A DNA stretch of 64,000 bases from contig OX359193.1 of assembly GCA_947172415.1 (NCBI GenBank), positions 1,126,501 to 1,190,500 on the forward strand. Reading direction: 5' to 3'. Source of the DNA: Chondrosia reniformis. Lineage: Eukaryota; Porifera; Demospongiae; Chondrillida; Chondrillidae. Position numbers and translations under genes: made by a program. The notes under the pieces were generated by a model, which saw only the letters and a program-made list of their open reading frames with translations, was not told the DNA's origin and searched no databases. Below, in pieces: positions 33,701 to 43,375 of this stretch. Positions within the stretch are counted from its first letter, which is position 1, and each line of letters opens with the position of its first letter.

Positions 33701-36178
33701 TTTTCTCATATTTCTTCACACATTCATGCTATTAGATACATTCCCATAATCTACTTCATTAATGCAACAATAGTGTATATGTTGTGTGACGCAATAAGAT
33801 ATACGTAGTTGTTTATGTGTATGTATTATAATATGTATTTGTTCATGCAGACATTGAACATGTTTGAATGTCTGTGTAAATCTCAAGGTCACTTATTTTT
33901 GAGACTGGACGGAAGCACTGCCACAGCAAAGAGACAGAATATAGTCGAACAATTCAATAGTCCTCATGGAAGAGAAAGTACGTAGGTCACTAGATGGATG
34001 ACCTATGTATAGTAGTCGAAAGTAGCTAGTTTTAAGTGGCTTTCTTTGTTCTGACTGAAGCTGTCTTTTTGCTGAGTTCCAAAGCAGGGGGAGTTGGTTT
34101 GAATCTGATTGGAGCTTCTAGACTTGTCCTCTATGACATTGACTGGAATCCTGCCAATGACTTACAGGTATTTGCTCCATCTTGCTGTATGTTGAATGAA
34201 TCTGTACATGCGCACAATATATGTACATATACGTATACGTACATGTACCTAAAGTAGTAATGGTATGTGTTAATGTGTATTGTGTATAGAGGAATAGCTT
34301 ATGTGTTAACAGTATGAATACCATGTATCCGCCATGTATACCACTTGATTGCAATAGGCAATGGCTAGAGTGTGGAGAGATGGACAAAAACATAAAGTAC
34401 ACATATACAGATTGTTAACTACAGTAAGTTTCTATTTCCAGTCTCACATTTTCAAAATGGAAGCTGAACACAGTCAGTCTCATACCACATACATTATGTC
34501 TCACTGGTTATGTTAGGGAACTATAGAGGAGAAGATTTATCAGCGACAAATCAGTAAACAAGGGTTAAGTGGAGCTGTGGTGGATTCCAAGTCAAATGTT
34601 CAGGGACACTTCTCCAAGGAGGACCTCAAGGTGAAGGACAGTAGGTTCTGCTCTACATCTTAAGCTCATGTTGTATTTGTTTGTAGGACCTGTTCACACT
34701 ACAAGAAGGAACAGTCTGTGACACTCATGATCTCCTCGGCTGCACCTGTCTAATGGATATTGAACTGTCTTCAGACCAGGTCAGTGGATTCACCTAACTG
34801 TCTAAGACACACATGTTAGCAGTAGCTAAAACAACTACGTATATATATATAGACAACACAAAGATCTAGCTTTGTGATTAATAAATAGATTAATAGTATA
34901 TATATCCACTAACCTGGGCAAGAAGTCAAGAAGATAATGATTCCGAGGGTCACTGATGAATTCCCAGAAACAGCTGTCTGGCCGAATGGAGAAGGAGAAA
35001 ACTCTTGTATTCTCATCCAAATTAAGCTCTCACTAGGTTTAGTTCCCTATAGGCCTTTATTCTAAAGTAGATGTAGCATGTATAAAAAATGGTATACATT
35101 ATTCAGATATGTGTATATCCATATATACCTACGTACGTATGTACGTATTTCAGACATTAGCATTCCCAGTGCATGCTTTGCTGGCTCACTAAATTAGTAG
35201 CTTGGTACAAATATGATGGTTCAGTTGCATTTAAGTGCACTCTATTTCTGTTCTGTGCAGAAAATTGCACATTTAGATGATACACCTTCACCTTCTGTGA
35301 GCAGGTCCTTTCAATTGGGACCTGTTGAGAAAGATGGCCGATCATCCTCTTCCGTGTTGAGCAACAAGAGGAATATCACAATGGATGAGTTGAGGGACTG
35401 GGAGCACATAACGACACCACTGGACCCAGACCAACTAAATGTGACCGGAACATACGTAATAGTTATAGAGTACCATATACATATACGTACATGTATGAAA
35501 AATCTAAGATACCATTTTCCTACATGCTATGCCTATTCTGTAAAAGAGCCTATAGGGGAACTAAACCTGAAGAGAGCTTTGGATGAAGATACAGGAGTCT
35601 TTTCTTCCTTCTTTTCCCTTCTTTCATCTTCTTCTCCACTGGGTCAGACAGCTGTTTCTGGGAATTCCGCTTCCTGGGAGTCTTTGTCTTTTTCTTTATC
35701 TTGACCTTCTGTGTATCCTTGGCTCCCTGGCTGTATGTTAATTATATGTAAGTTGCTTATATACTGAAATTAAAGTAACTTAACCATACACTTCTGTGTT
35801 TGGGTGCACCATTCCTACTTCAGCTTGGTGCGCCCAAACACAGAAGTGTATGGTTAAGTTACTTAAATTTCAGTATATATGCAACTTATGTATAATTAAC
35901 CTTATATAATCACTCTCTTGTTTCGTTACTTTTGCAGATGTACTATACGTATGTCACTGCTAAACACTGCCATTCCTACTTCTGACATCTTTACCATAGG
36001 AGAGAACTTGCATATAATCAATCAACACATATTGCATATTGTGTATTTTATGGTTTACATGTATAACAAATATGTCAACTTCTTCTTCTTTCAGGATTCC
36101 TTATTGATATCAGCTGAAGAAAATATCACATTCATCTTTCAGAATGAAACTAATGAACAAAATATAAAAACTAATTAA
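27724..36178 (+). CDS. RAD54B: RAD54B, SNF2-family DNA repair translocase
   Basis: About 20 exons, ATG at 27724 (first exon to 28487), stop TAA at 36176-36178. It is a Rad51 partner in homologous recombination that moves on double-stranded DNA using ATP. The N-terminal part carries the RAD54B-type segment (KYYSVVWCKHSKKKHKKWEGD), which separates it from RAD54L. Motor motifs follow: Walker [11 protein letters not shown] near 30910, motif Ib [24 protein letters not shown] box in [10 protein letters not shown] near 31590, and motif [14 protein letters not shown]. Motif IV-VI elements include [35 protein letters not shown] and [11 protein letters not shown]. After the motor come [20 protein letters not shown] and a C-terminus ([22 protein letters not shown]) like vertebrate RAD54B. 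Residues of about 187-245 are a Ser/Gly repeat from a 30-base coding minisatellite. All catalytic motifs look intact. Confidence 0.92.
28282..28455 (+). repeat. Coding minisatellite in RAD54B exon 1, 30-base unit
   Basis: Nearly six copies of AGTGGAGCAACTAGTGGTGG then GAGTGGCAGC, encoding [10 protein letters not shown] repeats. The unit length keeps frame. The encoded stretch is flexible and disordered, between the N-terminal region and the first motor-associated segment. Confidence 0.92.
29088..29204. mobile_element. Hairpin MITE-like element in a RAD54B intron
   Basis: Inverted arms of about 49 bases (GATAGAGGAATTAGTGAGCT, TTCCGTAGCA, AACAATCAAGAT) match at about 46 positions around a short loop of about 18 bases. 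A 13-base direct repeat, ATACTGTACCAGT, occurs at 29041-29053 and immediately after the right arm at 29205-29217. Confidence 0.8.
30464..30695. repeat. Long polypyrimidine tract in a RAD54B intron
   Basis: About 200 bases of almost pure C and T on the plus strand, made of variants of CCTTCCTCCTCCCTCTCC. It lies just before the acceptor of the exon starting [11 protein letters not shown]. Such homopurine-homopyrimidine tracts can form triplex (H-DNA), and the tract could also act as an oversized splice polypyrimidine tract. Confidence 0.85.
31268..31330 (+). repeat. Dispersed repeat, CAGCTGT family copy (short)
   Basis: GCTGGGCCAGACAGCTGTTT followed by TTCATCAGTGTAGC, in a RAD54B intron. Confidence 0.6.
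33538..33690. repeat. Dispersed inverted repeat with CGTTTCGATCCTGAGGGTC core
   Basis: ATCTTTGGAAAGGGT at the left is mirrored by ACCCTTTCCAAAGAT at the right. Between them is AACGTTTCGATCCTGAGGGT followed by CTTCTTCAG. Similar cores (a gtttcgatcc...gtcttc-tcag motif) lie near 29655-29700, 47650-47690 and 52460-52520. It lies in a RAD54B intron. Confidence 0.65.
34905..35075 (-). repeat. Dispersed repeat, CAGCTGT family copy
   Basis: Contains GGGTCACTGATGAATTCCCA, GAAACAGCTGTCTGGCC, CTCTTGTATTCTCATCC and TAGGTTTAGTTCCCTATAGG. Read on the minus strand it matches the plus-strand copy at 35520-35680 in order and spacing. The two copies therefore form a large inverted pair around RAD54B exons. 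Confidence 0.7.
35520..35680 (+). repeat. Dispersed repeat, CAGCTGT family copy
   Basis: Contains CCTATAGGGGAACTAAACCT, GATACAGGAGTCTTTTC and GGGTCAGACAGCTGTTTCTG. It is the mate of the inverted copy at 34905-35075. Confidence 0.7.
35739..35898. mobile_element. Long hairpin MITE-like element
   Basis: Inverted arms of about 72 bases (including AACTTAACCATACACTTCTG and TGTTTGGGTGCACCA on the left, mirrored on the right) around a loop of about 15 bases. The last RAD54B intron holds it. A partial copy lies at 22835-22890 and a diverged piece near 38718-38770. Confidence 0.82.
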
Positions 36179-37430
36179 TTATTCATTATCCAATTATCCA
36201 TTATATGTGTGAACCCTGTTTAATTATATAATGTATAATGAACTATAAAACATGTGACTGTATGTATACAGCTGTGCAGTTTCATCAAACCAGCTGAACT
36301 AGTCTCCTTTCCTCAATATAATGCTTTTAGGCCAAATGTTCATTAAAATACTGGTATATGAAATTAATGTATGGTGAGGGATAGGGCAAGTGTAAAGATA
36401 TGTGCAAAAACTCATTGGAAGTGTTGTTTGTGTTGAAATTCATCTGCAAAGCAAGTAAAGTGGTTATAAATATAAGCCAATGCACAATCCATTGAAATGA
36501 CGAGGAAGGCTAATATCCTAAGTATATGTTTCTGTTAGGCGTTTAAAAACCGGGACAAAGTAGCCTTTCATCCGGGACATGGGCACACAACACATTTCCG
36601 GGACAGTTAGCCACTATGTAAGTCTATATGTATAATGAATTGTAACAAGTACTCTTATCTTTTCAGGTGTAGACATGCGTACATAATACTACTGCACCAG
36701 TAATACACTAATCATAATGAACAAAATTCATTTTACATTGAAAGTACACTAATTATATAACAGAATAGACTATACCTATCTAACCAGGTTCACAGATTAT
36801 ATTACAGTATCTTGACATCATTGGTGCATACAGCTGGACCTGTAAGAAAAACATTAAATGTCTTGAGTAACAATTAGGCAAACAAAGGTCATACTACGGT
36901 AGCGTACTCTCTAAGTAGGAAAGGCCGGAAAAAATGGCCGCCCTATCCAATATATTAGCAAGCAACACCTCATAAATCACCAGCGAAGCGATTTTCGGTT
37001 ATATTCCGTTATTTGCAGCCATTAATGCACGATTTTCTAAATGCCAAAACATGTTTCGACGTTCTACAGCGTTCAAAAAGTGGCTAACCAGGAATAGGCC
37101 CATTTCCAAAATTCATTTTTCTTCTTTTATTGAATAGACTTGCGAACTTCTGCCGTCACGTACAAGTTATAAATCATACTATATAATATATATAGATCAA
37201 AGTGTAAATGTGTATAGATAAGCCTTTATAAGACAAACATTTACTTTCTAATAGGTTTATGCATATTCAGTCAGCCCCACAAAACTGGCTAATAGTTTTC
37301 TTAGAGTAGAATCTGATTGGTTGATTGAGTATAAGCAGGGTCATTGGAACCATAGATGTTGGAACTGCTAATCCATTTATTGATTATAGGTATTCTTTTT
37401 TTCTAATTTATATGGCTAATATAAACTCAT
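36179..37430. other. Intergenic region between RAD54B and the first C4-like gene
   Basis: No gene is supported. It holds family A copy 2 (36893-37175). From about 37240 it holds the start of a block that is duplicated upstream of the second C4-like gene. Confidence 0.6.
36893..37175 (+). mobile_element. Non-autonomous repeat family A, copy 2
   Basis: Roughly 90 percent identical by eye to 22195-22515, in the same order: GTACTCTCTAAGTAGG, AAATGGCCGCCCTATCC, CATAAATCACCAGCGAAGCG, CCAAAACATGTTTCGAC, CAGGAATAGGCCCATTTCC. Confidence 0.8.
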
Positions 37431-37576
37431 GCTATTAACACAAAATTGCTTCATTATTGATTTTTGAGGGGATAATTGATAATAGAATGTTTTTAGGCCT
37501 TCCCTACTTAGAGGGAACAAAAACAATCTACACTTGAAACTACTGCCCCTAGCTCCCCTCCCCTCTAATAGTCCAG

Positions 37577-37583
37577 TATAAAT
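37577..37583 (+). promoter_or_regulatory. TATA box of the first C4-like gene
   Basis: TATAAAT lies 54 bases before the ATG in a context (AGTCCAGTATAAATTGAGGG) that is identical upstream of the second copy. A CTGATTGG (CCAAT-type) motif lies near 37312. Confidence 0.65.
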
Positions 37584-37636
37584 TGAGGGTAATTCACTAT
37601 ACTTCTCTATGAAGTAAGAAATCACAAGATATATAT

Positions 37637-38254
37637 ATGTCTTCTCTAAGAATACTATTTCTACTCTTTGCAGTTTATGCAGTTGAAAGCAGTACTTATG
37701 TAAGATGGGGACGTACAGCTTGCCCAAGTGGAGCTACATTTATTTACTCGGGCAGAGCAGCTGGGTCAGCACATTATGAAAGTGGAGGAACAAGCGACTA
37801 TCTCTGTCTCCCAGACTATCCTTCATATGCAATTGCTGGAACATATAATAACATGTATGCTCCTCTGTATGGAGTTGAATATGATATACTTGGTGATGCC
37901 ACTGGACCATCTCAGACACATATTATTTCTCCCTTAAAGCTAGTCAGTCAAAACAACATGCCATGTGCAGTGTGTGGTGTAGACAGTAGAAGTCAGGTGC
38001 TGATGATTCCGGGAAGAGATAGGTGTCCATCCGGTTGGCATGAAGAATATGACGGTTATCTTGCAACACAACCAATTCACTTGAAAAGTAGAAGTCAAAC
38101 AATATGTGTTGATGAAAATGCACAAGGTATTACTGGAAGGAGTCATGATGAGGGTAATGTTGCTCCAGTTGTTCTGATGAAATCTGCTTCCACTTTGCAT
38201 CATTCTTACAGTTCCTCAAAGTTCCTTACATGTGCCATTTGCACTAGAACATAG
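37637..38254 (+). CDS. Secreted short-chain collagen C4-like (spongin NC1-like) protein, copy 1
   Basis: Intronless gene of 205 residues. The N-terminus LRILFLLFAVYAVESS is a signal peptide. The mature part begins TYVRWGRTACPSGATFIYSG and continues with SDYLCLPDYPSY, PCAVCGVDSRSQVLMIPG, CPSGWHEEYDGYLAT, ICVDENAQ and FLTCAICTRT, with about nine cysteines likely paired in disulphides. This motif order is the non-collagenous C-terminal domain of sponge short-chain collagen C4. There is no Gly-X-Y repeat, so it is a free-standing secreted domain rather than a collagen chain. It probably acts in the extracellular matrix or at the cell surface; lectin-like or defence roles are possible but unproven. 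A polyadenylation signal lies at 38398-38403. It has a close copy at 40324. Confidence 0.85.
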   Translation: MSSLRILFLLFAVYAVESSTYVRWGRTACPSGATFIYSGRAAGSAHYESGGTSDYLCLPDYPSYAIAGTYNNMYAPLYGVEYDILGDATGPSQTHIISPLKLVSQNNMPCAVCGVDSRSQVLMIPGRDRCPSGWHEEYDGYLATQPIHLKSRSQTICVDENAQGITGRSHDEGNVAPVVLMKSASTLHHSYSSSKFLTCAICTRT

Positions 38255-38975
38255 CTAGCCAGCAATGAGAACAGGAGAACATTAATGTGGTTAAACAGTC
38301 ATGCACATAGTATAGGCATATAATTCTGCTCTTACTGTATAATTATTTGCATATACACATATATTCATTTTCTCTTGTTATCAATTATAATGATAAAAAT
38401 AAAGTTTTGAAAGGTTATAGTGTCTATAAAGTTAGATATAAGAGAATACACAATGTACACTATCATAAGGTAAACAAGCACTTACCCAAAGAATATGGTA
38501 TACGTATGTAGCAAGGAGTGGAACCTCAGGTAGTCCATACGTGTATATATATGGTAACAGTTCACAAACCACCATATATAAGAATAACAGTCATGCAAGC
38601 AATTACCATGGAAACTCATTAGGAATTGGCCATTGGACTTATGTAATCTACTAATTAAAATGTCAAGAAAGTTACAGCAATAGAGCTTACTTTGATAAAG
38701 ATAACCAAGAAGTGGCATACTGAAACTTAACCATGCACATCACTTCTATATTTGGGCACATCATGATAGCGGAAGTATACGTAGAGATGATACACTATCA
38801 AACTTTACTTTCACAGACAAGAGCAAACACCAACCATTCCGTGGTGAACATTTGCCATGCATCTTAGGCCTATAGCTAGCTTTAATTTCCTTCCATACAG
38901 GACTTCATGCTAGTACTATACATTGAAAATAATCTGTTTAATTATTCATTGACATTTCAAATTTTAAAGATCATT
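38255..38975. other. Intergenic region between C4-like copy 1 and the DCPS 3' end
   Basis: Convergent 3' flanks with an AATAAA signal at 38398-38403 and a diverged fragment of the hairpin family near 38718-38770. No gene is seen. Confidence 0.55.
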
Positions 38976-41900
38976 TTAATCAAAATAATGTGGTCTCTTC
39001 TCTCTGTATTCATGAGTTAACAATTCATTTTCTTTGGTCAAAAAGGTTAAGTTACATTTTGCATAATATTCTGAATCCTTTTCAATGTTATCAATGATGT
39101 CTTCAAGAAGGTGGGCTCTCTCAGGGGAAGTCCCCAGTCCCTCATAGCAGAGGTGGGTAAAGTGGGTGTGGAGATGGTAGTATGTGGGTTGGTAGTGTAG
39201 GAATACCCTCAACTGACATCCAAACACACCATAACTCTTCCTTATCACCTCCTACAGACATACATACAAACAAGAAGGAGCTTGTAGTACGTAGTTGTGT
39301 GAAATGCACATATGTTTATGTCAGGCAGGAAGGTATATATACACCATTATATGTATATATCCATCCATATACATCATTATATATACAAGTCATACGTGTA
39401 TATACATATGGACATATTACAGTACAGGAAAGTATAAGCTGTAGTAGTGGAGTCTTGAAAATTATTGTTTGCAAGAAAATATAATCTTTAGGATAGCTAA
39501 AGTGAGCTTCAGCAACGTTTATTGAAGTTACATTGTAGAGGCTCATTGTTACGTAACAACTATTAGATTGTACAAAGTCTCGAGCAAAAATGCGGCCGTA
39601 TTGTATAACTATTGCTTTTCCATATTGAAGTCACTGGTTATTAAGTCTATAGTGAAATGTAACAAGTACTCTGGTTTAGACACATGTATACATATACTAG
39701 CAGATTACTATATTTAAATTACTGTACCAATAAAATACTAAAAAAAACAGAAATTTACAACATACATAATATCAACCATAAAATACTCTAAGTAATCTTA
39801 GGTCAACAGATCGAGCTGTTTTTCATTGAAAATTCATTTACCTACACCGAAAATACACTAGCAGAATATAAACCTTATAAACCTTAAAGTTCTGTCTACT
39901 GTACGTAATAGGTTTATGCATATTCAGTCATAATGGCACCACAAAACTGGCTAATAGTTTTCTTAATTAGAATCTGATTGATTGATTGAGTATAAGCAGG
40001 CTAATTGGAACTGCTAATCCATTTATTCTTTTAGATATTTCCAACTAATAATGGTTATTTTCCATCTTGGGTGAATGTTGTAGAGTGCTGAAACATGTTT
40101 TGACATTTAGAAAAGCATCTGCAAATAGTTGAATGTAACAAAAATTGTTTCATTGTTGATTTATGAGGGGATAATTGATAATAGAATAGGCGGCCATGTT
40201 TTTCCTACTTAGAGAGAACAAAAACAATCTCACTTGAAACCACTGCCCCTCCCCTCCCCTCCCCTCTAATAGTCCAGTATAAATTGAGGGTAACTCACCA
40301 TACTTCTCTGAAAATCACAAGATATGACTTCTCTAAGAATACTATTTCTACTCTTTGGAGTTTATGCAGTTGAAAGCAGTACTTACGTAAGATGGGGACG
40401 GACGCACTGCCCTGGGGCTACAATCATCTACTCGGGCAGAGCGGCTGGGTCTCCTTGGTTTGATAGAGGAGGAACAAGTGATTATCTCTGCCTCACTAAT
40501 GTTCCTTCTTATGATTATACACCAGACGGCTCAAACAACAATCACTACTCTAAATTATATGGAGTAGAATACGACATACTTGGGGACAGAAAGGGACCCT
40601 CTGATACAAGTATTTCTTCTCCATTGAAGGTGGTTAGCCAAAATAACATGCCTTGTGCTGTGTGTGCATCATACGGTAGAAATGAAGTGCTGATGATTCC
40701 AGGAACTGATAGGTGTCCAACTGGTTGGAGTGAGGAATATGACGGTTATCTTGGAACCGAACCAGGTCATATACAAAGAGGAAGGACTATATGCATTGAT
40801 GAAGATGCAGAATCTCTTGGAGACCTTAGAAGCCACTCAGAACACTATGTAAGCCCCATTGTGTTGATGAAAGCTTATACCGGCAATCTACCCAGTGGTT
40901 ACAATTCACAACAATTTCTAACATGCGTTGTCTGTACCAGAGCTTAAGAGATTATGAAATGAAAGAAAGACTTCTTCTCCTATATCAAACTAACAAAAAG
41001 TAGTTAAGAGTGAAATTTACCCTTTAAAATCTCATTGTACTTCTTCTTACCTTATACTGACAACACACAACATACTATACTCACTCTAATTATTGATTAG
41101 ATTCTTTTCACAAATTAATTAATTAATTTAAGGTGCTAAAATGTGTTAATTTTCTAAAAGAAACACAACGATCTCTCCTTTCAACATATTTATGACATGC
41201 AGTGCATATGTGTAGTACAGTGTGGTTTTAATTGCCCCTACCAGGCTTGTATCTTGTATCAAGTTTCACAGAACTTAATTGATTATCTTTCATCTGACTA
41301 GTCTACGTATATATAGTTCAGTTAATAATCCCTATACAGCTCTACAATATACAGTGGGGTACGTCCACTTGACTCCAACTTGCTTGCTCTGGATAAGTTA
41401 AAAAAGTATTTTTGTCCCAGTCCAATTACATACTTAAGTCAAGCTTCAATCTCTTGGATATAATAACGATAATTCGTCCATCTACCTATGTCCACTATGC
41501 AAATATTGTAGAGCATATTAACATTTTTGACGTTTATAAAACAACTGCAAACAGTCGAATGTAACCAAAAATTGTTTCGCTGCTGATTTTTATGAGGTGA
41601 TAATTGATAATAAGTTGGTGGTTATGTTTTTACAACCATCCCACTTTTAGCATAGTTTAAACATAGATTATATATACTTACGTACCTGGGATTGGAATCA
41701 TTAGTATAGCATACATTTTTGTGTAATAATAAGGCGTTTGTTCGAGTACGCACATTCCGGAAGTACAACACACCTGGTCACAACGATACGTGGGCGGATT
41801 CCAATCCCGGGTACATAAGTATATATTATCTATATTATCTATGGTTTAACCAAGTCGGTGTCCCCAGAGATTTAACTTATCCAGACTCAACTGTACTATA

Positions 41901-43225
41901 TAATAGGTGGAATACATACGCGCATTGACAGTTAATTAACTAGCTACTTAAAGTGCCTTCAATATTGTATCTGTTTCAGAGCTAGGAGAAGAGGGTATAT
42001 GTCAAGTAGTATCTATATGCTAGCTTATGTCAAATGATCAAAGGAGAACACTAGCATTATCTATCAACACTGAGCACACACATAATTAAACAAACACATT
42101 TCCAGTTTAATAGAATGATGATTTCTTCTAACTGCGTCGAACTTATCTTTTAGATGGTACATCTTTCGACTCTTTGAGCATCTAAAAACGCAGCATTTCC
42201 AGTTTCAGTTTTAAAATGATTGTTTTAATCACAAATTTCATAAATCAATGATGATTGTACATTCATTCACGGGCATCACTTATATACCTTTCCTTTTGTC
42301 AGCATGTTCCTTAGCATGACCAAGTGTTCTTTCCTCAGCTCTCTGAGTGATTTGATTGGTGGACGAAACAGTCCTGTCACATACAGATCTTCCATTCGCT
42401 TCTGGTCCCATTTTAAATCTGGCAATAATAAAAATCCAGAATTGGGATTTGGGTCATCATAAAGTACACGTTCTACTTCAGCTTTTCCATCCAAAATATT
42501 GTAAACCCACTATATACAAGCAGAGCATGCGTATACAGTAAACTAGAAATATCAGCAATATGGTGACTAAACTGCATCATCATAAGGGCTGGCTGGTGAA
42601 GACCCACAGGTAGACACTTCATTAAATAACTTGTTCATATATACGCATATAGTCTTGCTATATAAATGCTCAAGAAATCATCATATATAAGCACTATAAT
42701 AATGTATGTATATTCGACCTCAAAGTATCACATATAAAGTGTATATATATGCATGGGACAAGCTCTCTTCAGCTATATATATATATATATAATAACCTTC
42801 ATATCAAACTGATGGTTGAGTAGGAAAGGCTCCGTTACCGTCTTATAGTCTTCCGCTGTCTCTCGTACACAGAACAAAGCCTGTCTTGAATACTTTCTGA
42901 CGTGCTTGTCAGTGCATGGATATATGACGGTAACCTTTGCTTCATTGTGGGGCTCTGCGACGGCAACCAGGTGTTGAGAGTATATATCGTTCTGAAAGAC
43001 CATTTGTAAGGGCGTATCTTGCTCAAGAAGAGATTGAATCCTTTCTTCATCAAAAGAAGTTTTCTCCAGGAAAATAATAGCCAAACGAGCTTGATCTTTA
43101 GATTTGACCAGCAAAGAACACGTTTTAGAATGTACTCCAACATCAAGGACCTTTTCAAACGTAAAATCTGAGAGCTTTTGGAAAAGTGGATCCATTTTTT
43201 CTGGAGCACAAAAATATCGATACAT
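38976..43225 (-). CDS. DCPS: Scavenger mRNA decapping enzyme DcpS
   Basis: Three exons on the minus strand: 42797-43225, 42288-42509 and 38976-39251, with a 3 kb second intron. The enzyme hydrolyses the cap left after 3' to 5' mRNA decay. The N-terminal part (FEKVLDVGVHSKTCSLLV, FQNDIYSQHLVAVAEP, VTVIYPCTDKHVRKYSRQAL) is the domain-swapped dimer region. Exon 2 begins WVYNILDGKAEVERVLYDDP and contains LLLPDLKWDQKRMEDLY. Exon 3 carries the histidine-triad motif in LRVFLHYQPTYYHLHTHFTHL, with the central catalytic His in HLHTH. Then ERAHLLEDIIDNIE follows as in vertebrates. The start may be 43225 or the in-frame ATG at 43195 (MDPLFQKLSDF); no nuclear signal is seen. The big intron contains an antisense C4-like gene. 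Confidence 0.92.
40072..40215 (-). mobile_element. Non-autonomous repeat family A, shortened copy
   Basis: Read on the minus strand it matches family A: ACATGTTTTGACATTTAG, GCAAATAGTTGAATGTAAC, AATTGTTTCATTGTTGATTT and CCTACTTAGAGAGAAC on the plus strand are complements of the 22195 copy. Part of it (37430-37515) also lies upstream of the first C4-like gene. Confidence 0.65.
40278..40284 (+). promoter_or_regulatory. TATA box of the second C4-like gene
   Basis: TATAAAT lies 46 bases before the ATG in the same AGTCCAGTATAAATTGAGGG context as copy 1. This shows that the core promoter was duplicated with the gene. Confidence 0.65.
40324..40947 (+). CDS. Secreted short-chain collagen C4-like (spongin NC1-like) protein, copy 2
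   Basis: Intronless gene of 207 residues, antisense within the large DCPS intron. The signal peptide (LRILFLLFGVYAVESS) is almost identical to copy 1. The mature part (TYVRWGRTHCPGATIIYSGR, SDYLCLTNVPSY, YGVEYDILGD, PCAVCASYGRNEVLMIPGTD, FLTCVVCTRA) keeps the cysteine frame but differs elsewhere, roughly 60 percent identical by eye. The upstream 400 bases, including the TATA box, a GGTTTATGCATATTCAGTCA block and a CCCTCCCCTC run, also match copy 1, so gene and promoter duplicated together. Divergence is concentrated in exposed loops such as YTPDGSNNNHYSK. Antisense transcription through the DCPS intron could let the two genes interfere with each other. Confidence 0.85.
   Translation: MTSLRILFLLFGVYAVESSTYVRWGRTHCPGATIIYSGRAAGSPWFDRGGTSDYLCLTNVPSYDYTPDGSNNNHYSKLYGVEYDILGDRKGPSDTSISSPLKVVSQNNMPCAVCASYGRNEVLMIPGTDRCPTGWSEEYDGYLGTEPGHIQRGRTICIDEDAESLGDLRSHSEHYVSPIVLMKAYTGNLPSGYNSQQFLTCVVCTRA
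41500..41650 (-). mobile_element. Non-autonomous repeat family A, diverged copy
   Basis: TGTAGAGCATATTAACATTT, CTGCAAACAGTCGAATGTAA and TTTATGAGGTGATAATTGAT match the other shortened copies at 40072 and 57620. It lies in the large DCPS intron. Confidence 0.55.
41670..41826. mobile_element. Inverted-repeat element with about 30-base ends
   Basis: ACTTACGTACCTGGGATTGG at the left end is mirrored by CCAATCCCGGGTACATAAGT at the right, with about 95 bases between. It lies in the large DCPS intron and has no coding capacity. Confidence 0.7.
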
Positions 43226-43375
43226 TATTCAACATAACTACACAATATCGATAATCGTTAAATCCTATTGTAAAGAGGATACCTCTAAATTTAAAGTGTA
43301 TATATAAATAATTAAATGTTCAAAGTACATGTTTAAAGTACATAATATAAAAATATATTTGGTATTTACAAAAGT

